Source: JAWKIW01 sp041394145
GTDB lineage: Bacteria > Actinomycetota > Acidimicrobiia > Acidimicrobiales > Acidimicrobilacustridaceae
Direction of reading: 5' to 3'
Length of the DNA: 64,000 nt
Assembly (NCBI GenBank): GCA_041394145.1
Contig: JAWKIW010000012.1
Span: forward strand, 1-64,000
Part shown: piece by piece, positions 8,894-17,310 of the stretch
Layout: each line of letters opens with the position of its first letter
Numbering within the stretch: the stretch's first letter is position 1
Program-made: the position numbers and the translations under genes
The notes under the pieces: model-generated
Databases searched by the model: none
What the model was told of the DNA's origin: nothing
Seen by the model: the letters and a program-made list of their open reading frames with translations, nothing else

Positions 8894-10033
8894 ATGAGCG
8901 GCGACGGCGACGGGTCGCCCGACGTGGCGGGCTGGACCTGCCCGCTGCCACTGCGGGACCACCCGACCGTGGTGGCCGGCCACGGCGGGGGCGGCCGCCT
9001 CACGGCCGACCTCGTGCGGCACCTGTTCCTGCCCGCCTTCGCGCCGGTCGCCGGCGAGGCCGACCGCGGCGTGGGTGACCGCGGCGACGAGCGCGGCCAC
9101 GACGGCGACGAGGGCGCCGTGCTGGCTCGCCTCGCCGACGCGGCCGTGCTGCCGGCTCCGGACGGACGCCTGGCCTTCACCACCGACGCCTACGTCGTGC
9201 GACCCCGTGTGTTCCCCGGCGGGACCCTGGGCGATCTCGCCGTCAACGGCACGGTCAACGACCTCGCCATGGTGGGTGCCGTGCCCCGGCACCTGTCGGC
9301 GGGCTTCGTGCTCGAGGAGGGGCTGGCCCTGGCCGAGCTCGATGCCGTGGCGCGCGCCATGGGAGCGGCGGCTCGACGAGCCGGCGTCGAGCTGGTGGCC
9401 GGTGACACCAAGGTGGTCGGGGCCGGGCAGGCCGACGGGCTGTTCGTCACCACCGCCGGCGTGGGGGTGGTGCCCGACGGGCTCGACCTCGGGCCGCACC
9501 GGATCCGTCCCGGCGACGCGGTGCTGGTGTCGGGGCCGATCGGTCGCCACGGCATCGCCGTGCTCAGCGTGCGCGAGGGCCTGGAGTTCGGCGTCGAGGT
9601 CCGCTCCGACTGCGCGCCGCTCACCCGGCCCGTGCAGGCGCTGCTCGCCGCCGGCGTCGACGTCCACATGCTGCGGGACCCGACCCGTGGCGGGGTGGCG
9701 GCCACGCTGAACGAGCTGGCGGGGGCGTCGAGGCTCGGCGTGGAGGTCACCGAACGGGACGTGCCGGTGCCCGAGCCCGTGCGCGCGGCGTGCGGCTTCC
9801 TCGGGCTCGATCCGCTCGAGGTCGCCAACGAGGGGTGCTTCGTGGCGGTGATCGGGCGGGACGACGCCGACCGAGCCGTCGAGGTGCTGCGCGGTGACGA
9901 GCTCACGGCCGAGGCCGCGCTGATCGGCGAGGTCGTGCAGGAGCACCCCGGCCTGGTCGTCGGCCGCACCGGGATCGGCGCCACGCGCGTCATCGACCTC
10001 CCCCTCGCCGAGCAGCTGCCGCGGATCTGCTGA
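8894..10033 (+). CDS. hypE: Carbamoyl dehydratase HypE
   Basis: 379 residues; HypE dehydrates the carbamoyl group on its C-terminal cysteine to thiocyanate, the source of the cyanide ligands. The protein ends LPRIC, the required C-terminal Cys motif. Also visible are GHGGGGRL near the start, FTTDAYVV, GDLAVNGTVNDLAMVGA, GDTKVVG and DPTRGGVA, all AIR-synthase-like ATP-binding blocks. A hydrophilic Asp/Gly/Arg-rich insertion lies at about residues 57-75. It sits between hypD (one-base gap) and hypF (12-base gap). Confidence 0.98.
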   Translation: MSGDGDGSPDVAGWTCPLPLRDHPTVVAGHGGGGRLTADLVRHLFLPAFAPVAGEADRGVGDRGDERGHDGDEGAVLARLADAAVLPAPDGRLAFTTDAYVVRPRVFPGGTLGDLAVNGTVNDLAMVGAVPRHLSAGFVLEEGLALAELDAVARAMGAAARRAGVELVAGDTKVVGAGQADGLFVTTAGVGVVPDGLDLGPHRIRPGDAVLVSGPIGRHGIAVLSVREGLEFGVEVRSDCAPLTRPVQALLAAGVDVHMLRDPTRGGVAATLNELAGASRLGVEVTERDVPVPEPVRAACGFLGLDPLEVANEGCFVAVIGRDDADRAVEVLRGDELTAEAALIGEVVQEHPGLVVGRTGIGATRVIDLPLAEQLPRIC

Positions 10034-10045
10034 GGTGACCGAGCC

Positions 10046-12376
10046 GTGAGCGACGGCGGCGACGTGAGCGACGGCGGCGACGGCATGGTGGTGCGGGAGC
10101 GCATCCGCGTGGGCGGCGTCGTCCAGGGCGTGGGCTTCCGGCCCTTCGTGCGCCGGGTCGCCACCCAGCTGGGCCTGTCGGGCTTCGTCGGCAACGACGT
10201 CGAGGGCGTCCTGGTGGAGGTCGAGGGCCCGGCCGGCGCCGTCGACGAGCTGGCCCGGCGCCTGCGCGACGACGCGCCGCCCCGTGCGGTGGTGACCGCG
10301 GTCGAGCGGTCCAGGATCGCCGTCGCCGCGGGCGCCGCCGAGGCCGGCTTCCGGATCGAGCCCAGCACCGCGGCGGGGGGAGCGGCGCGCACGCTGGTGC
10401 CGCCCGACATCGGGGTGTGCGACGCCTGCACCCGTGAGCTGTTCGACCGGGACGACCGGCGGCACCGCCATCCGTTCATCACGTGCACCGACTGCGGGCC
10501 GCGCTACACGATCATCGAGCGGCTGCCCTACGACCGGCCGCACACGACGATGGCGGCGTTCCCGATGTGCGACGCCTGCGCCGCCGAGTACGCGGATCCG
10601 GGGGACCGCCGCCACCACGCCCAGCCGCTGTGCTGCCCGGCGTGCGGGCCGCGCCTGTCGTACGAGCCCGCCGACGGGCCGACCGTCACCGGCGACGAGG
10701 CCTGCGTCGCGGCGGCGGTGGCGGCGCTGCGCGCCGGGCGCATCGTGGCCGTCAAGGGGATCGGCGGGTACCACCTCGCGGTGCGAGCGGACGACGAGGC
10801 CGCGGTCCGCCGGCTGCGCCACCGCAAGCAGCGGGGCGACAAGCCCTTCGCCGTCATGGCGCGCGACCTCGGCACCGTGCGGCGCTTCGCCGAGGTCGAC
10901 GACGTCGAGGCGGCCGTCCTGGCCGGCCCGGTCCGACCCATCGTGCTGCTGCGCCGGCGCGGCGACGGCGGTGCCACGCCGGCCCCGCTCGCCGAGGCGG
11001 TGGCCCCGGCCAGCCCCCTCGCCGGCGTCGTGCTGCCCTACACCGGCCTGCACCACCTGCTGGTGCACGACGGACCGGCGGTCCTGGTCATGACGAGCGG
11101 CAACGTGTCCGAGGAGCCGATCGTGCACGACGACGCCGACGCCCGGGACCGCCTGCTCGGCCCGCTCGCCGACGCGCTGCTCACCCACGACCGGCCGATC
11201 CACGTGCCCTGCGACGACTCGGTGGTGCGGGTGCTCGACGGGACCGAGGTGCCGCTGCGCCGCTCACGCGGCGTCGCCCCCCTGCCCGTGCGGCTGCCGG
11301 TGGCGGTGCCGCCGCTGCTCGCCGTGGGCGGCGACCTGAAGGCCGTCTGCTGCCTCGCCGAGGGTCGGGACGCCTGGCTGAGCCAGCACCTGGGTGATCT
11401 GGAGAACCTCGTGGCCCTGGCGGCGCTGGAGCGGACCGTCGACGCCATGGGGGCCTTCCACGGGATCCGCCCCGAGCGGGTCGTCGCCGACCTGCACCCC
11501 CGGTACCTCGGGCGCCGGTGGGCGACCGATCGCCACCCCCGGGTCGTGGGCGTGCAGCACCACCTCGCCCACGTGGCCGCGGTGATGGCCGAGCACGGCG
11601 TCGACCCGGGCACCGAGGTGACCGGTGTCGCCATGGACGGCACCGGCTACGGGCTCGACGGCACCATCTGGGGCGGCGAAGCGGTCCGGGGCACCTACGC
11701 CACCCTGGGTCGCGTCGCCCACCTCGCGCCCCGCCCGCTGCCCGGTGGCGACGGAGCCATCCGGCACCCGGCCCGGGTGGCGGTCGCCCTGCTGCGCGCC
11801 GCCGGCCTCGAGCCCACCTCCGACCTGCCGCCGGTGCGGGCCCTGGGTGCCCACGACGTCGCGCTGCTCGGGCGCCAGCTCGACCGCGGGGTCGCCTGCG
11901 TCCCGTCGAGCTCGATGGGCCGGCTGTTCGACGCGGTGGCCTCCCTGGTGGGCCTGTGCCACGAGGCGGGCTTCGAGGCCCAGGCGGCGATGGCGCTGGA
12001 GGCAGCCGCCGATCGATGGGAGGGGGACCTCCCCGAGTACCGCTTCTCGCTCGGCGCCGACGGCGTCGCCGCACCCGAACCGGTGATCCGTGCCGTCGTC
12101 GCCGACGTGCGTGACGGGCTGGCCGTGGAGGCGATCGCCGCCGGCTTCCACGCCGCCGTCGCCGAGCTGATCGTGCGGTGGGCCGAGCGCAGCGGGCTGC
12201 CCACCGTCGCCCTCAGCGGCGGCGTCTTCCAGAACGCCGTCCTGGTGCGCCGGGCCACCGCCGTGCTGCGCGACGCCGGCTTCGCGGTCCTCACCCATCG
12301 CCTCGTCCCGCCCAACGACGGCGGCCTCGCCCTCGGGCAGGCGGTGCTCGGCGCGCTCGCCGACGGGCGGTCCTGA
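10046..12376 (+). CDS. hypF: Carbamoyltransferase HypF
   Basis: 776 residues with the full HypF order: acylphosphatase domain (GVVQGVGFRPFVRRVA, about 13-105), two zinc fingers of CxxC pairs (CDAC, CTDC, CDAC, CPAC; about 120-205), a YrdC-like domain (AVKGIGGYHLA, KQRGDKPFAVMARD; about 210-405) and a Kae1-like C-terminal half (QHHLAHVAAVMAEHG, LSGGVFQNAVLV). HypF forms carbamoyl-AMP from carbamoyl phosphate and loads HypE. The GTG at 10046 is the first start after hypE. The leading residues repeat SDGGD twice and precede the real domain, so an internal start at about 10085 is possible. This is the last gene of the hyp operon; hypA and hypB do not follow. Confidence 0.98.
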   Translation: MSDGGDVSDGGDGMVVRERIRVGGVVQGVGFRPFVRRVATQLGLSGFVGNDVEGVLVEVEGPAGAVDELARRLRDDAPPRAVVTAVERSRIAVAAGAAEAGFRIEPSTAAGGAARTLVPPDIGVCDACTRELFDRDDRRHRHPFITCTDCGPRYTIIERLPYDRPHTTMAAFPMCDACAAEYADPGDRRHHAQPLCCPACGPRLSYEPADGPTVTGDEACVAAAVAALRAGRIVAVKGIGGYHLAVRADDEAAVRRLRHRKQRGDKPFAVMARDLGTVRRFAEVDDVEAAVLAGPVRPIVLLRRRGDGGATPAPLAEAVAPASPLAGVVLPYTGLHHLLVHDGPAVLVMTSGNVSEEPIVHDDADARDRLLGPLADALLTHDRPIHVPCDDSVVRVLDGTEVPLRRSRGVAPLPVRLPVAVPPLLAVGGDLKAVCCLAEGRDAWLSQHLGDLENLVALAALERTVDAMGAFHGIRPERVVADLHPRYLGRRWATDRHPRVVGVQHHLAHVAAVMAEHGVDPGTEVTGVAMDGTGYGLDGTIWGGEAVRGTYATLGRVAHLAPRPLPGGDGAIRHPARVAVALLRAAGLEPTSDLPPVRALGAHDVALLGRQLDRGVACVPSSSMGRLFDAVASLVGLCHEAGFEAQAAMALEAAADRWEGDLPEYRFSLGADGVAAPEPVIRAVVADVRDGLAVEAIAAGFHAAVAELIVRWAERSGLPTVALSGGVFQNAVLVRRATAVLRDAGFAVLTHRLVPPNDGGLALGQAVLGALADGRS

Positions 12377-12394
12377 CCTCGTCGGCGGCACCGC

Positions 12395-12400
12395 TACGGT
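12395..12400 (+). promoter_or_regulatory. -10 box TACGGT before the FAD oxidoreductase gene
   Basis: TACGGT lies eight bases before the GTG at 12409 and supports that codon over upstream in-frame positions; the message would be leaderless or nearly so. Confidence 0.5.
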
Positions 12401-12408
12401 CGTCGTAC

Positions 12409-13869
12409 GTGGACGACGCGGACGTGGTGGTGATCGGGGCGGGCTACGGCGGGGCCAGCCTGGCCGGGCTGCTGGCCCACGCCGGGCGGCGGGTCGTGCT
12501 GATCGACAAGACGCCCCGCGCCGGCGGCAAGACCCAGACCCTCGACCGGCAGGGCTATCGCTACGAGATGTTCGGGGCGGTCGGCATCCCGGCGCACGGC
12601 TCGCGGTTCCACGAGCTGGTCGACGTGCTCGACCTGCACGACCGGGTCGAGCTGCTGGTGCCCGAGGGCAAGGCCGCCGCCGTGCGCTACCGGGCTGCCG
12701 ACGGCACCTGGCGCCACGAGCGTGCCCCGCTGCAGCAGAGCGGCGCCCCCGACGAGCTCGACGCCCTGCGCCGGCTGTACGACGTGGACGACGCCGGGCT
12801 GGAGGCGTTCGGCAACCTCTACCTCGCCGCCGTCGGGACCGACGACGACGGCCTGGCCGACCTCGACGAGGTCGGGATGCTCGACTGGATGTCCCCGTTC
12901 GGCCTGCCGCCGGCGCTGCAGAGCCAGGTCTGCACGACGATGAACACCCTGTTCTGCGTGCCGGTCGACCGGCTGGCCGCGTCGGAGGGCGTGCTCGGGC
13001 TGCGCCAGATCGCCACGGGCGGCGCCGGCCGCTTCCACCGCAACGGCTACGGACAGGTCGCCGAGGCGTGCGCGGCCTCCGTGGTCGAGCGCGGGGGCGA
13101 GCACCGCCGCAGCCAGCGGGTCGAGCGCGTCGTCGTCGAGGACGGGCGTGCCATCGGGGTGCGGACCGCGCACGGCGTGGTGCGGGCGCGGGCGGTGGTG
13201 TCCAACGCCGGGATCCAGCCGACGGTGCTGCGGCTCGCCGGGCCCGAGCACTTCCCGGCCGACTACGTCGAGCGGGTGCGCGGGCTCGAACCGAGCTGGG
13301 CCATCGCCGGCATCCGCTACGTCCTCGACACCGAGGTGTTCGAAGCCGCCCTCACCCCCGTCTACTCCGACCAGAGCTGGCTCGACTCGGCGCGCTTCGC
13401 CGCCATGGAGGCCGGGACGTGGCCCGACGTGCCGCTCATCGCCGTCGACGTCGCCTCGCACTTCGACCCCGGCCTGGTCCCGGTGCCGGGCCACCAGGTC
13501 GCCAACATCCAGGTGTTCTGCTCGCCCGACCCCGACTCGACGATGGGTGAGGAGGCCGTGCGGCGGGCCGAGGTGGTGCTCCACGAGCTGTGGCCCGACC
13601 TGGGCAGCCACGTGCTGCGCACCGAGCGGTTCGGGCCCCGCCAGATCTCGAGGTTGACCCGGGATCGGGCGGTCCCCGGGGCCGGCGGCGAGGCGGTCGG
13701 CCTCGCCCAGGTGGTCGGCCAGGTCGGCCGGCACAAGCCCGATCCCCGCACCCCGCTGCCGGGCCTCTACCTGGTGGGCTGCGACGCCGGCGGCCGGGGC
13801 GCCGGCACCCACCAGGCCGTCGACTCGGCGTTCCACGTGGCCGCCATGGTCGACGCCGACCTCGGCTGA
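12409..13869 (+). CDS. FAD-dependent oxidoreductase, phytoene-desaturase/amine-oxidase type
   Basis: 486 residues with an N-terminal Rossmann dinucleotide motif VVVIGAGYGGASLAGLLA, the following KTPRAGGKTQT phosphate loop, and the C-terminal FAD motif PGLYLVGCDAGGRGAGTHQAVDS. This layout is typical of CrtI-like desaturases, isomerases and retinol saturase relatives. The closest job, carotenoid or other polyene redox, is inference. The frame is open further upstream inside hypF; the GTG at 12409 is chosen because it directly precedes the Rossmann fold and follows a -10 box. It starts 33 bases after hypF but probably has its own promoter. Confidence 0.85.
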   Translation: MDDADVVVIGAGYGGASLAGLLAHAGRRVVLIDKTPRAGGKTQTLDRQGYRYEMFGAVGIPAHGSRFHELVDVLDLHDRVELLVPEGKAAAVRYRAADGTWRHERAPLQQSGAPDELDALRRLYDVDDAGLEAFGNLYLAAVGTDDDGLADLDEVGMLDWMSPFGLPPALQSQVCTTMNTLFCVPVDRLAASEGVLGLRQIATGGAGRFHRNGYGQVAEACAASVVERGGEHRRSQRVERVVVEDGRAIGVRTAHGVVRARAVVSNAGIQPTVLRLAGPEHFPADYVERVRGLEPSWAIAGIRYVLDTEVFEAALTPVYSDQSWLDSARFAAMEAGTWPDVPLIAVDVASHFDPGLVPVPGHQVANIQVFCSPDPDSTMGEEAVRRAEVVLHELWPDLGSHVLRTERFGPRQISRLTRDRAVPGAGGEAVGLAQVVGQVGRHKPDPRTPLPGLYLVGCDAGGRGAGTHQAVDSAFHVAAMVDADLG

Positions 13870-13903
13870 CCGCCATCCCGCGACCCCCGAAGGAGCCCCT
13901 GGC

Positions 13904-13951
13904 GTTCTCGTCATGGATCTGCGTGTCGACACGCAGATCCATGACCAGAAC
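13904..13951. repeat. 48-bp near-perfect palindrome, copy 1 of an intergenic repeat family
   Basis: Two 24-base arms meet without a loop and differ at one position. The left arm starts GTTCTCGTCATGGATC and the centre is GTGTC/GACAC. The core is shared with copies at 15818 and 49426. It lies between the stop of the FAD oxidoreductase and the SDR promoter region. Confidence 0.85.
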
Positions 13952-14090
13952 ACCGGAGGCGGTCGCCCGCGTCGCGGCGGGGTCGTGGCGGGTGGGTCCG
14001 TGGTGCCCGGGTAACGTCGCCGGGTCCCGGTCGGCCGGCCGGGGTGACGAGCACCGTCCGACGTCGTCGGCGGAGGAACAGGGGGCAGGC

Positions 14091-14855
14091 GTGGAGATCG
14101 AGGGCAAGAGGGCGGCGATCGTCGGTGGCGCCTCGGGCATGGCGAAGGCGGCGGCCGAGGCGCTGGTGGCCAAGGGCGCGTCGGTGGCCATCCTCGACCT
14201 GCCGACGTCGGCCGGGGCCGAGGTCGCCGCCGCGCTCGGCGGGACCTTCCATCCCTGTGACGTCATGGACGACGAGGGGACCGAGGCCGCCCTCGACGCC
14301 GCCGTCGAGGCGCTCGGCGGGCTGCACCTCGCGGTGAACACCGCCGGCGGAGGCATCGGCATGCGCACCCTGAGCAAGGACGGTCCCCACCCGCTGGCCG
14401 ACTTCCGGCGGGTGATCGAGCTGAACCTGATCTCGACGTTCAACCTCAACCGGCTGCAGGCCGCCCACATGGCGCGCAACGACCCCGACGACGGGGGCGA
14501 GCGCGGCGTCATCATCGACACCGCGTCGATCGCCGCCTTCGAGGGCCAGATCGGCCAGGTCGCCTACACCGCGGCCAAGGCCGGCATCGCCGGGATGATG
14601 CTCACCATGGCCCGCGACCTCGGCTCGCTCGGCATCCGCGCCGTGGCCATCGCCCCGAGCCTGTTCAGCACCGGCCTCACCGCCGGCATCCCCGAGGAGT
14701 ACGAGGCGAGCCTGACCAAGGACGCCGCCTTCCCCAAGCGCATGGGCAAGCCCGAGGAGTACGCCCGCTTGGCGATCGCCATCGTGGAGACGCCGATGCT
14801 CAACGGCGGCACCATCCGCCTCGACGGTGGCCAGCGCTTCGCCCCGAAGATGTAG
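14091..14855 (+). CDS. SDR oxidoreductase, 3-hydroxyacyl-CoA dehydrogenase type 2-like
   Basis: 254-residue short-chain dehydrogenase. The cofactor loop VGGASGMAKA is a GxxxGxA-like variant, NTAGG replaces the usual NAG, and the catalytic Ser (DTASIAAF) and YTAAK are in place. The FEGQIGQVAYTAAKAGIAGM and PSLFSTGLTAG blocks match the HSD10/type 2 3-hydroxyacyl-CoA dehydrogenase branch, which oxidises 3-hydroxyacyl-CoA in fatty-acid or branched-chain breakdown. GTG start after a GGGGG-CAGG ribosome site. The thioesterase gene starts four bases after the stop, so the two form an operon. A TAACGT box at about 14011 may be the promoter. Confidence 0.88.
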   Translation: MEIEGKRAAIVGGASGMAKAAAEALVAKGASVAILDLPTSAGAEVAAALGGTFHPCDVMDDEGTEAALDAAVEALGGLHLAVNTAGGGIGMRTLSKDGPHPLADFRRVIELNLISTFNLNRLQAAHMARNDPDDGGERGVIIDTASIAAFEGQIGQVAYTAAKAGIAGMMLTMARDLGSLGIRAVAIAPSLFSTGLTAGIPEEYEASLTKDAAFPKRMGKPEEYARLAIAIVETPMLNGGTIRLDGGQRFAPKM

Positions 14856-14859
14856 CCGC

Positions 14860-15801
14860 GTGACCCGGGAGCCGAGCGGTGGCGCGCCGCACACCCATGA
14901 GCCGGAGGGGATGGACGAGGGCTTCGTCGCCGACGAGCGCGCGGTCGACGACGCCGGTGCCCCGCGCGACCCCGTCGGGCGGCTCCTGGAGCTGTTCGAC
15001 CTGACCGAGGTGGGCGCCGACGCGTTCGAGGCGCCCAACCCCGTGCGCGGCTTCGGTGACCGCGTCTTCGGCGGGCAGGTGGCGGCCCAGGCCCTCCGCG
15101 CCGCGCAGCGGACGGCGCCGCCCGACCACCACGCCCACTCCATCCACGCCAGCTTCCTGCTCGGGGGCCGACCAGGTGAACCCCTGGTGTACGAGGTCGA
15201 CCGCCTGCGCGACGGACGGTCGTTCACCACGCGCCGGGTCGAGGCCCGCCAGGGCGACGACCGCATCTTCACCCTCATCGCCTCGTTCCACCGCGACGAG
15301 CCGGGCGTCGACTACCAGACGCCGCTGCCCACCGACGTCCCCGCCCCCGAGGACGCCCCGACCCGGATGCTGTTCGTCCCCGAGTCCGAGCGGCCCAAGC
15401 TCCCGTTCGAGCTGCGCGAGATCGGTGGGGTGGAGCCCGACGAGCAGGGCTGGATCCGCTCGACCCGGCGGGCCTGGATGCGCCTGATCCGGCCGATCGG
15501 CGACGAGCCCGGGCTGCACCAGGTGCTGCTCGCCTACTTCTCCGACCTCGGTGCGGTCTACGCGGCGTGGGCGCCGCTGCCCGAGCAGCCCCTCGACCGC
15601 CTCATGGGCGCCAGCCTCGACCATGCGATGTGGTTCCACCGGCCGATCCGGGCCGACGCCTGGTTCCTCTACGACGCCCACGCCGTCTCCAACGCCGGGT
15701 CGCGCGGGCTCATGCGGGGCACGCTGCACGCCGCCGACGGCACCCTCGGCGTGTCCATCGCCCAGGAGGCGCTCCTGCGGGTCGTCCGCCCGACCCCCTG
15801 A
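14860..15801 (+). CDS. tesB: Acyl-CoA thioesterase II (TesB family)
   Basis: About 313 residues with the double hot-dog fold: NPVRGFGDRVFGGQVAAQAL, HAHSIHASFLLGG, YEVDRLRDGRSFTTRRV and the second repeat with SLDHAMWFHRP and DAHAVSNAGSRGL, including the catalytic Asp of the SLDHA block. It hydrolyses acyl-CoA to free acid and CoA and is coupled to the SDR upstream. The start is uncertain: GTG at 14860 gives an acidic 17-residue lead, while ATG at 14911 follows GGAGGGG almost directly. Confidence 0.92.
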   Translation: MTREPSGGAPHTHEPEGMDEGFVADERAVDDAGAPRDPVGRLLELFDLTEVGADAFEAPNPVRGFGDRVFGGQVAAQALRAAQRTAPPDHHAHSIHASFLLGGRPGEPLVYEVDRLRDGRSFTTRRVEARQGDDRIFTLIASFHRDEPGVDYQTPLPTDVPAPEDAPTRMLFVPESERPKLPFELREIGGVEPDEQGWIRSTRRAWMRLIRPIGDEPGLHQVLLAYFSDLGAVYAAWAPLPEQPLDRLMGASLDHAMWFHRPIRADAWFLYDAHAVSNAGSRGLMRGTLHAADGTLGVSIAQEALLRVVRPTP

Positions 15802-15817
15802 CCGCCCCGCCGTCGGT

Positions 15818-15867
15818 GTTCTCGTCATGGATCTGCGTGCTCTGGCACGCAGATCCATGACCGAAAC
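15818..15867. repeat. Palindromic repeat, copy 2
   Basis: Arms of 23 bases (20 matching) around a TCTG loop. The inner stem GTCATGGATCTGCGTG is identical to copy 1. It lies between the convergent stops of tesB and the P450, where it could also act as a bidirectional terminator. Confidence 0.85.
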
Positions 15868-15878
15868 CCTGCGTAGCC

Positions 15879-15918
15879 GGGGGCTCCGGGGGCTCCGGGG
15901 GCTCCGGGGGCAGCCGGG
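15879..15918. repeat. Short tandem repeat, 9-bp unit CCGGGGGCT
   Basis: About three and a half copies of CCGGGGGCT in tandem, ending just before the P450 stop at 15930. Length variation by slippage is likely. Confidence 0.7.
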
Positions 15919-15929
15919 GTCGGGGAGCG

Positions 15930-17120
15930 TCAGGCGGTGGTGAACGGGACCCGGGCGAAGCCGTGCACGTTGGTCATGTGCACCCGCTCGCAGGCCGCCT
16001 CGTCGATCTCGTAGCGCGGGAACCCGGTGGTGAACTCCTCCAGCGCGACGCGGCTCTCGAGGCGGGCCAGCGATGCGCCCAGGCAGACGTGGATGCCGTG
16101 CCCGAAGCCGAGGGCGAGGTGGGGCGGACGATCGAGGCGGAGGTCGTCGGGCTCGGGGTACTCGCGCTCGTCGTGGGTGGCGGCGCCGGTCAGCAGCAGC
16201 ACCCGCCCGCCGGCCGGGATGGTGACGCCGTGGCGCTGCACCTCCCGGGTGGCGGTGCGGGCCTGGATCTGTGAGGGCGGCCAGAAGCGCAGCACCTCCT
16301 CGACGGCGTCGGCGAGGCGCGACGGGTCGTCGAGCACCGCCCGGTGCACGTCGGGGAAGCGCAGGAACAGGATCGCGGCGTTGGCCAGCAGGCGGGCGAC
16401 GGTCTCGCTGCCGGCGGCGCCGAGCAGCCCGCAGAACCCGGTGACCTCGGCGTCGGTCAGCCGGGTCCGGTTGCCCTCCTCGTCGTCGAGCTCGACCTCG
16501 ACGAGATCGGCGATCAGCCCGGGGTGGCGCTCGGGGTGGGCTCGCACCTCGTCGACGAAGGCGTCGAAGTAGGCGTGCAGGGCGATCGACGCCTCCACGG
16601 CGCGGACCGGGATGGCGGGCGTGTCCGGATCGCGGTCGAGCATGGTGTCGACGTGCCCGCGCAGCATCTGGCGGTCGACCGCGGGCACGCCGAGCAGCGT
16701 GAAGATCACGTCCATCGGCAGCAGCGCCGAGAAGTCCTGCACGAAGTCGCCGCCACCCGCCTCCCGCAACGGCTCGAGGTGACCGGCGGCGAAGGCCCGC
16801 ACCTGCGGTTCGAGCTCGGCCACGCGGTTGGGCGTGAAGACCCGGCTGACGAGCTTGCGCATCCGCGTGTGGCGGGGCGGGTCCATGGCGATCAGCAGCG
16901 GGTGGGTCTCGAAGAAGTCGGCCGGGACCGGCTCGATCATCGGGCCCTCGCACGACGAGAAGGTCTCCCAGTCGCGGTGGGCCTCCAGCACGTCCGCGTA
17001 CCGGGACAGCACCCAGCAGTCGAGCGCCTCGTGCCGGTAGCAGGGGTGCTCGTCCCGCAGCCACCGGTACACGGGGTACGGGTCGGCGTGGAACTCGTAG
17101 GAGAAGGGGTTCAGCTCCAC
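15930..17120 (-). CDS. Cytochrome P450
   Basis: 396 residues; a soluble bacterial class I P450. The heme-binding loop FGHGIHVCLGA, the I-helix GAAGSETVA, the K-helix EEVLRFW and the LDRPPHLALGFG region are all present. The frame opens at GTG 17138, but GTG 17120 (VELNPFSYEFHADPYPVYRWL) is preferred. It matches usual P450 N-termini and lies exactly six bases after a CAGCAT -10-like box, itself overlapped by a palindrome. No ferredoxin or reductase is adjacent. Substrate unknown; the shared operator with the CruF-like gene hints at an isoprenoid. Confidence 0.93.
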   Translation of the reverse strand: MELNPFSYEFHADPYPVYRWLRDEHPCYRHEALDCWVLSRYADVLEAHRDWETFSSCEGPMIEPVPADFFETHPLLIAMDPPRHTRMRKLVSRVFTPNRVAELEPQVRAFAAGHLEPLREAGGGDFVQDFSALLPMDVIFTLLGVPAVDRQMLRGHVDTMLDRDPDTPAIPVRAVEASIALHAYFDAFVDEVRAHPERHPGLIADLVEVELDDEEGNRTRLTDAEVTGFCGLLGAAGSETVARLLANAAILFLRFPDVHRAVLDDPSRLADAVEEVLRFWPPSQIQARTATREVQRHGVTIPAGGRVLLLTGAATHDEREYPEPDDLRLDRPPHLALGFGHGIHVCLGASLARLESRVALEEFTTGFPRYEIDEAACERVHMTNVHGFARVPFTTA

Positions 17121-17129
17121 CACCCGATG

Positions 17130-17150
17130 CTGACACACATGTCAGGTTCG
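17130..17150. promoter_or_regulatory. Palindromic operator over the P450 promoter
   Basis: CTGACA-CACA-TGTCAG followed by GTTCG. It overlaps the -10-like box of the P450 gene. A near-identical 21-base site lies at 34564-34584 before the CruF-like gene. The symmetry and size are typical of a TetR-like dimer site. Confidence 0.55.
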
Positions 17151-17154
17151 ATGC

Positions 17155-17308
17155 CGGGGGTGGCGAGTCCGAGCCCGCCGAGGGTGGCGTGGGTGGCGAG
17201 GGTGGCGCGGGCGGCGAGGGTGGCGAGCCCGCCGAGGGTGGCGAGGGTGGCGAGCGCGGCGAGTCCGCTGAGGGTGGCGCGGGTGGCGAGCGCGGCGAGG
17301 TCTCGACG
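17155..17308. repeat. Low-complexity G/C repeat tract
   Basis: About 150 bases built from variants of GAGGGTGGC and GAGCGCGGC, with no coding signal in any frame beyond Arg/His/Pro runs. It fills the space between the P450 promoter and the 3' end of the WYL regulator. Confidence 0.7.
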
Positions 17309-17310
17309 GA

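Noticed and set aside
13904..15867. CRISPR array from the repeated palindromes
   Set aside because: Copies lie almost 2 kb apart with genes between; no regular spacers and no cas genes.
17155..17308. Small Arg/His/Pro-rich gene in the repeat tract
   Set aside because: The frames contain only repeat-derived residues, with no ribosome site or homology.
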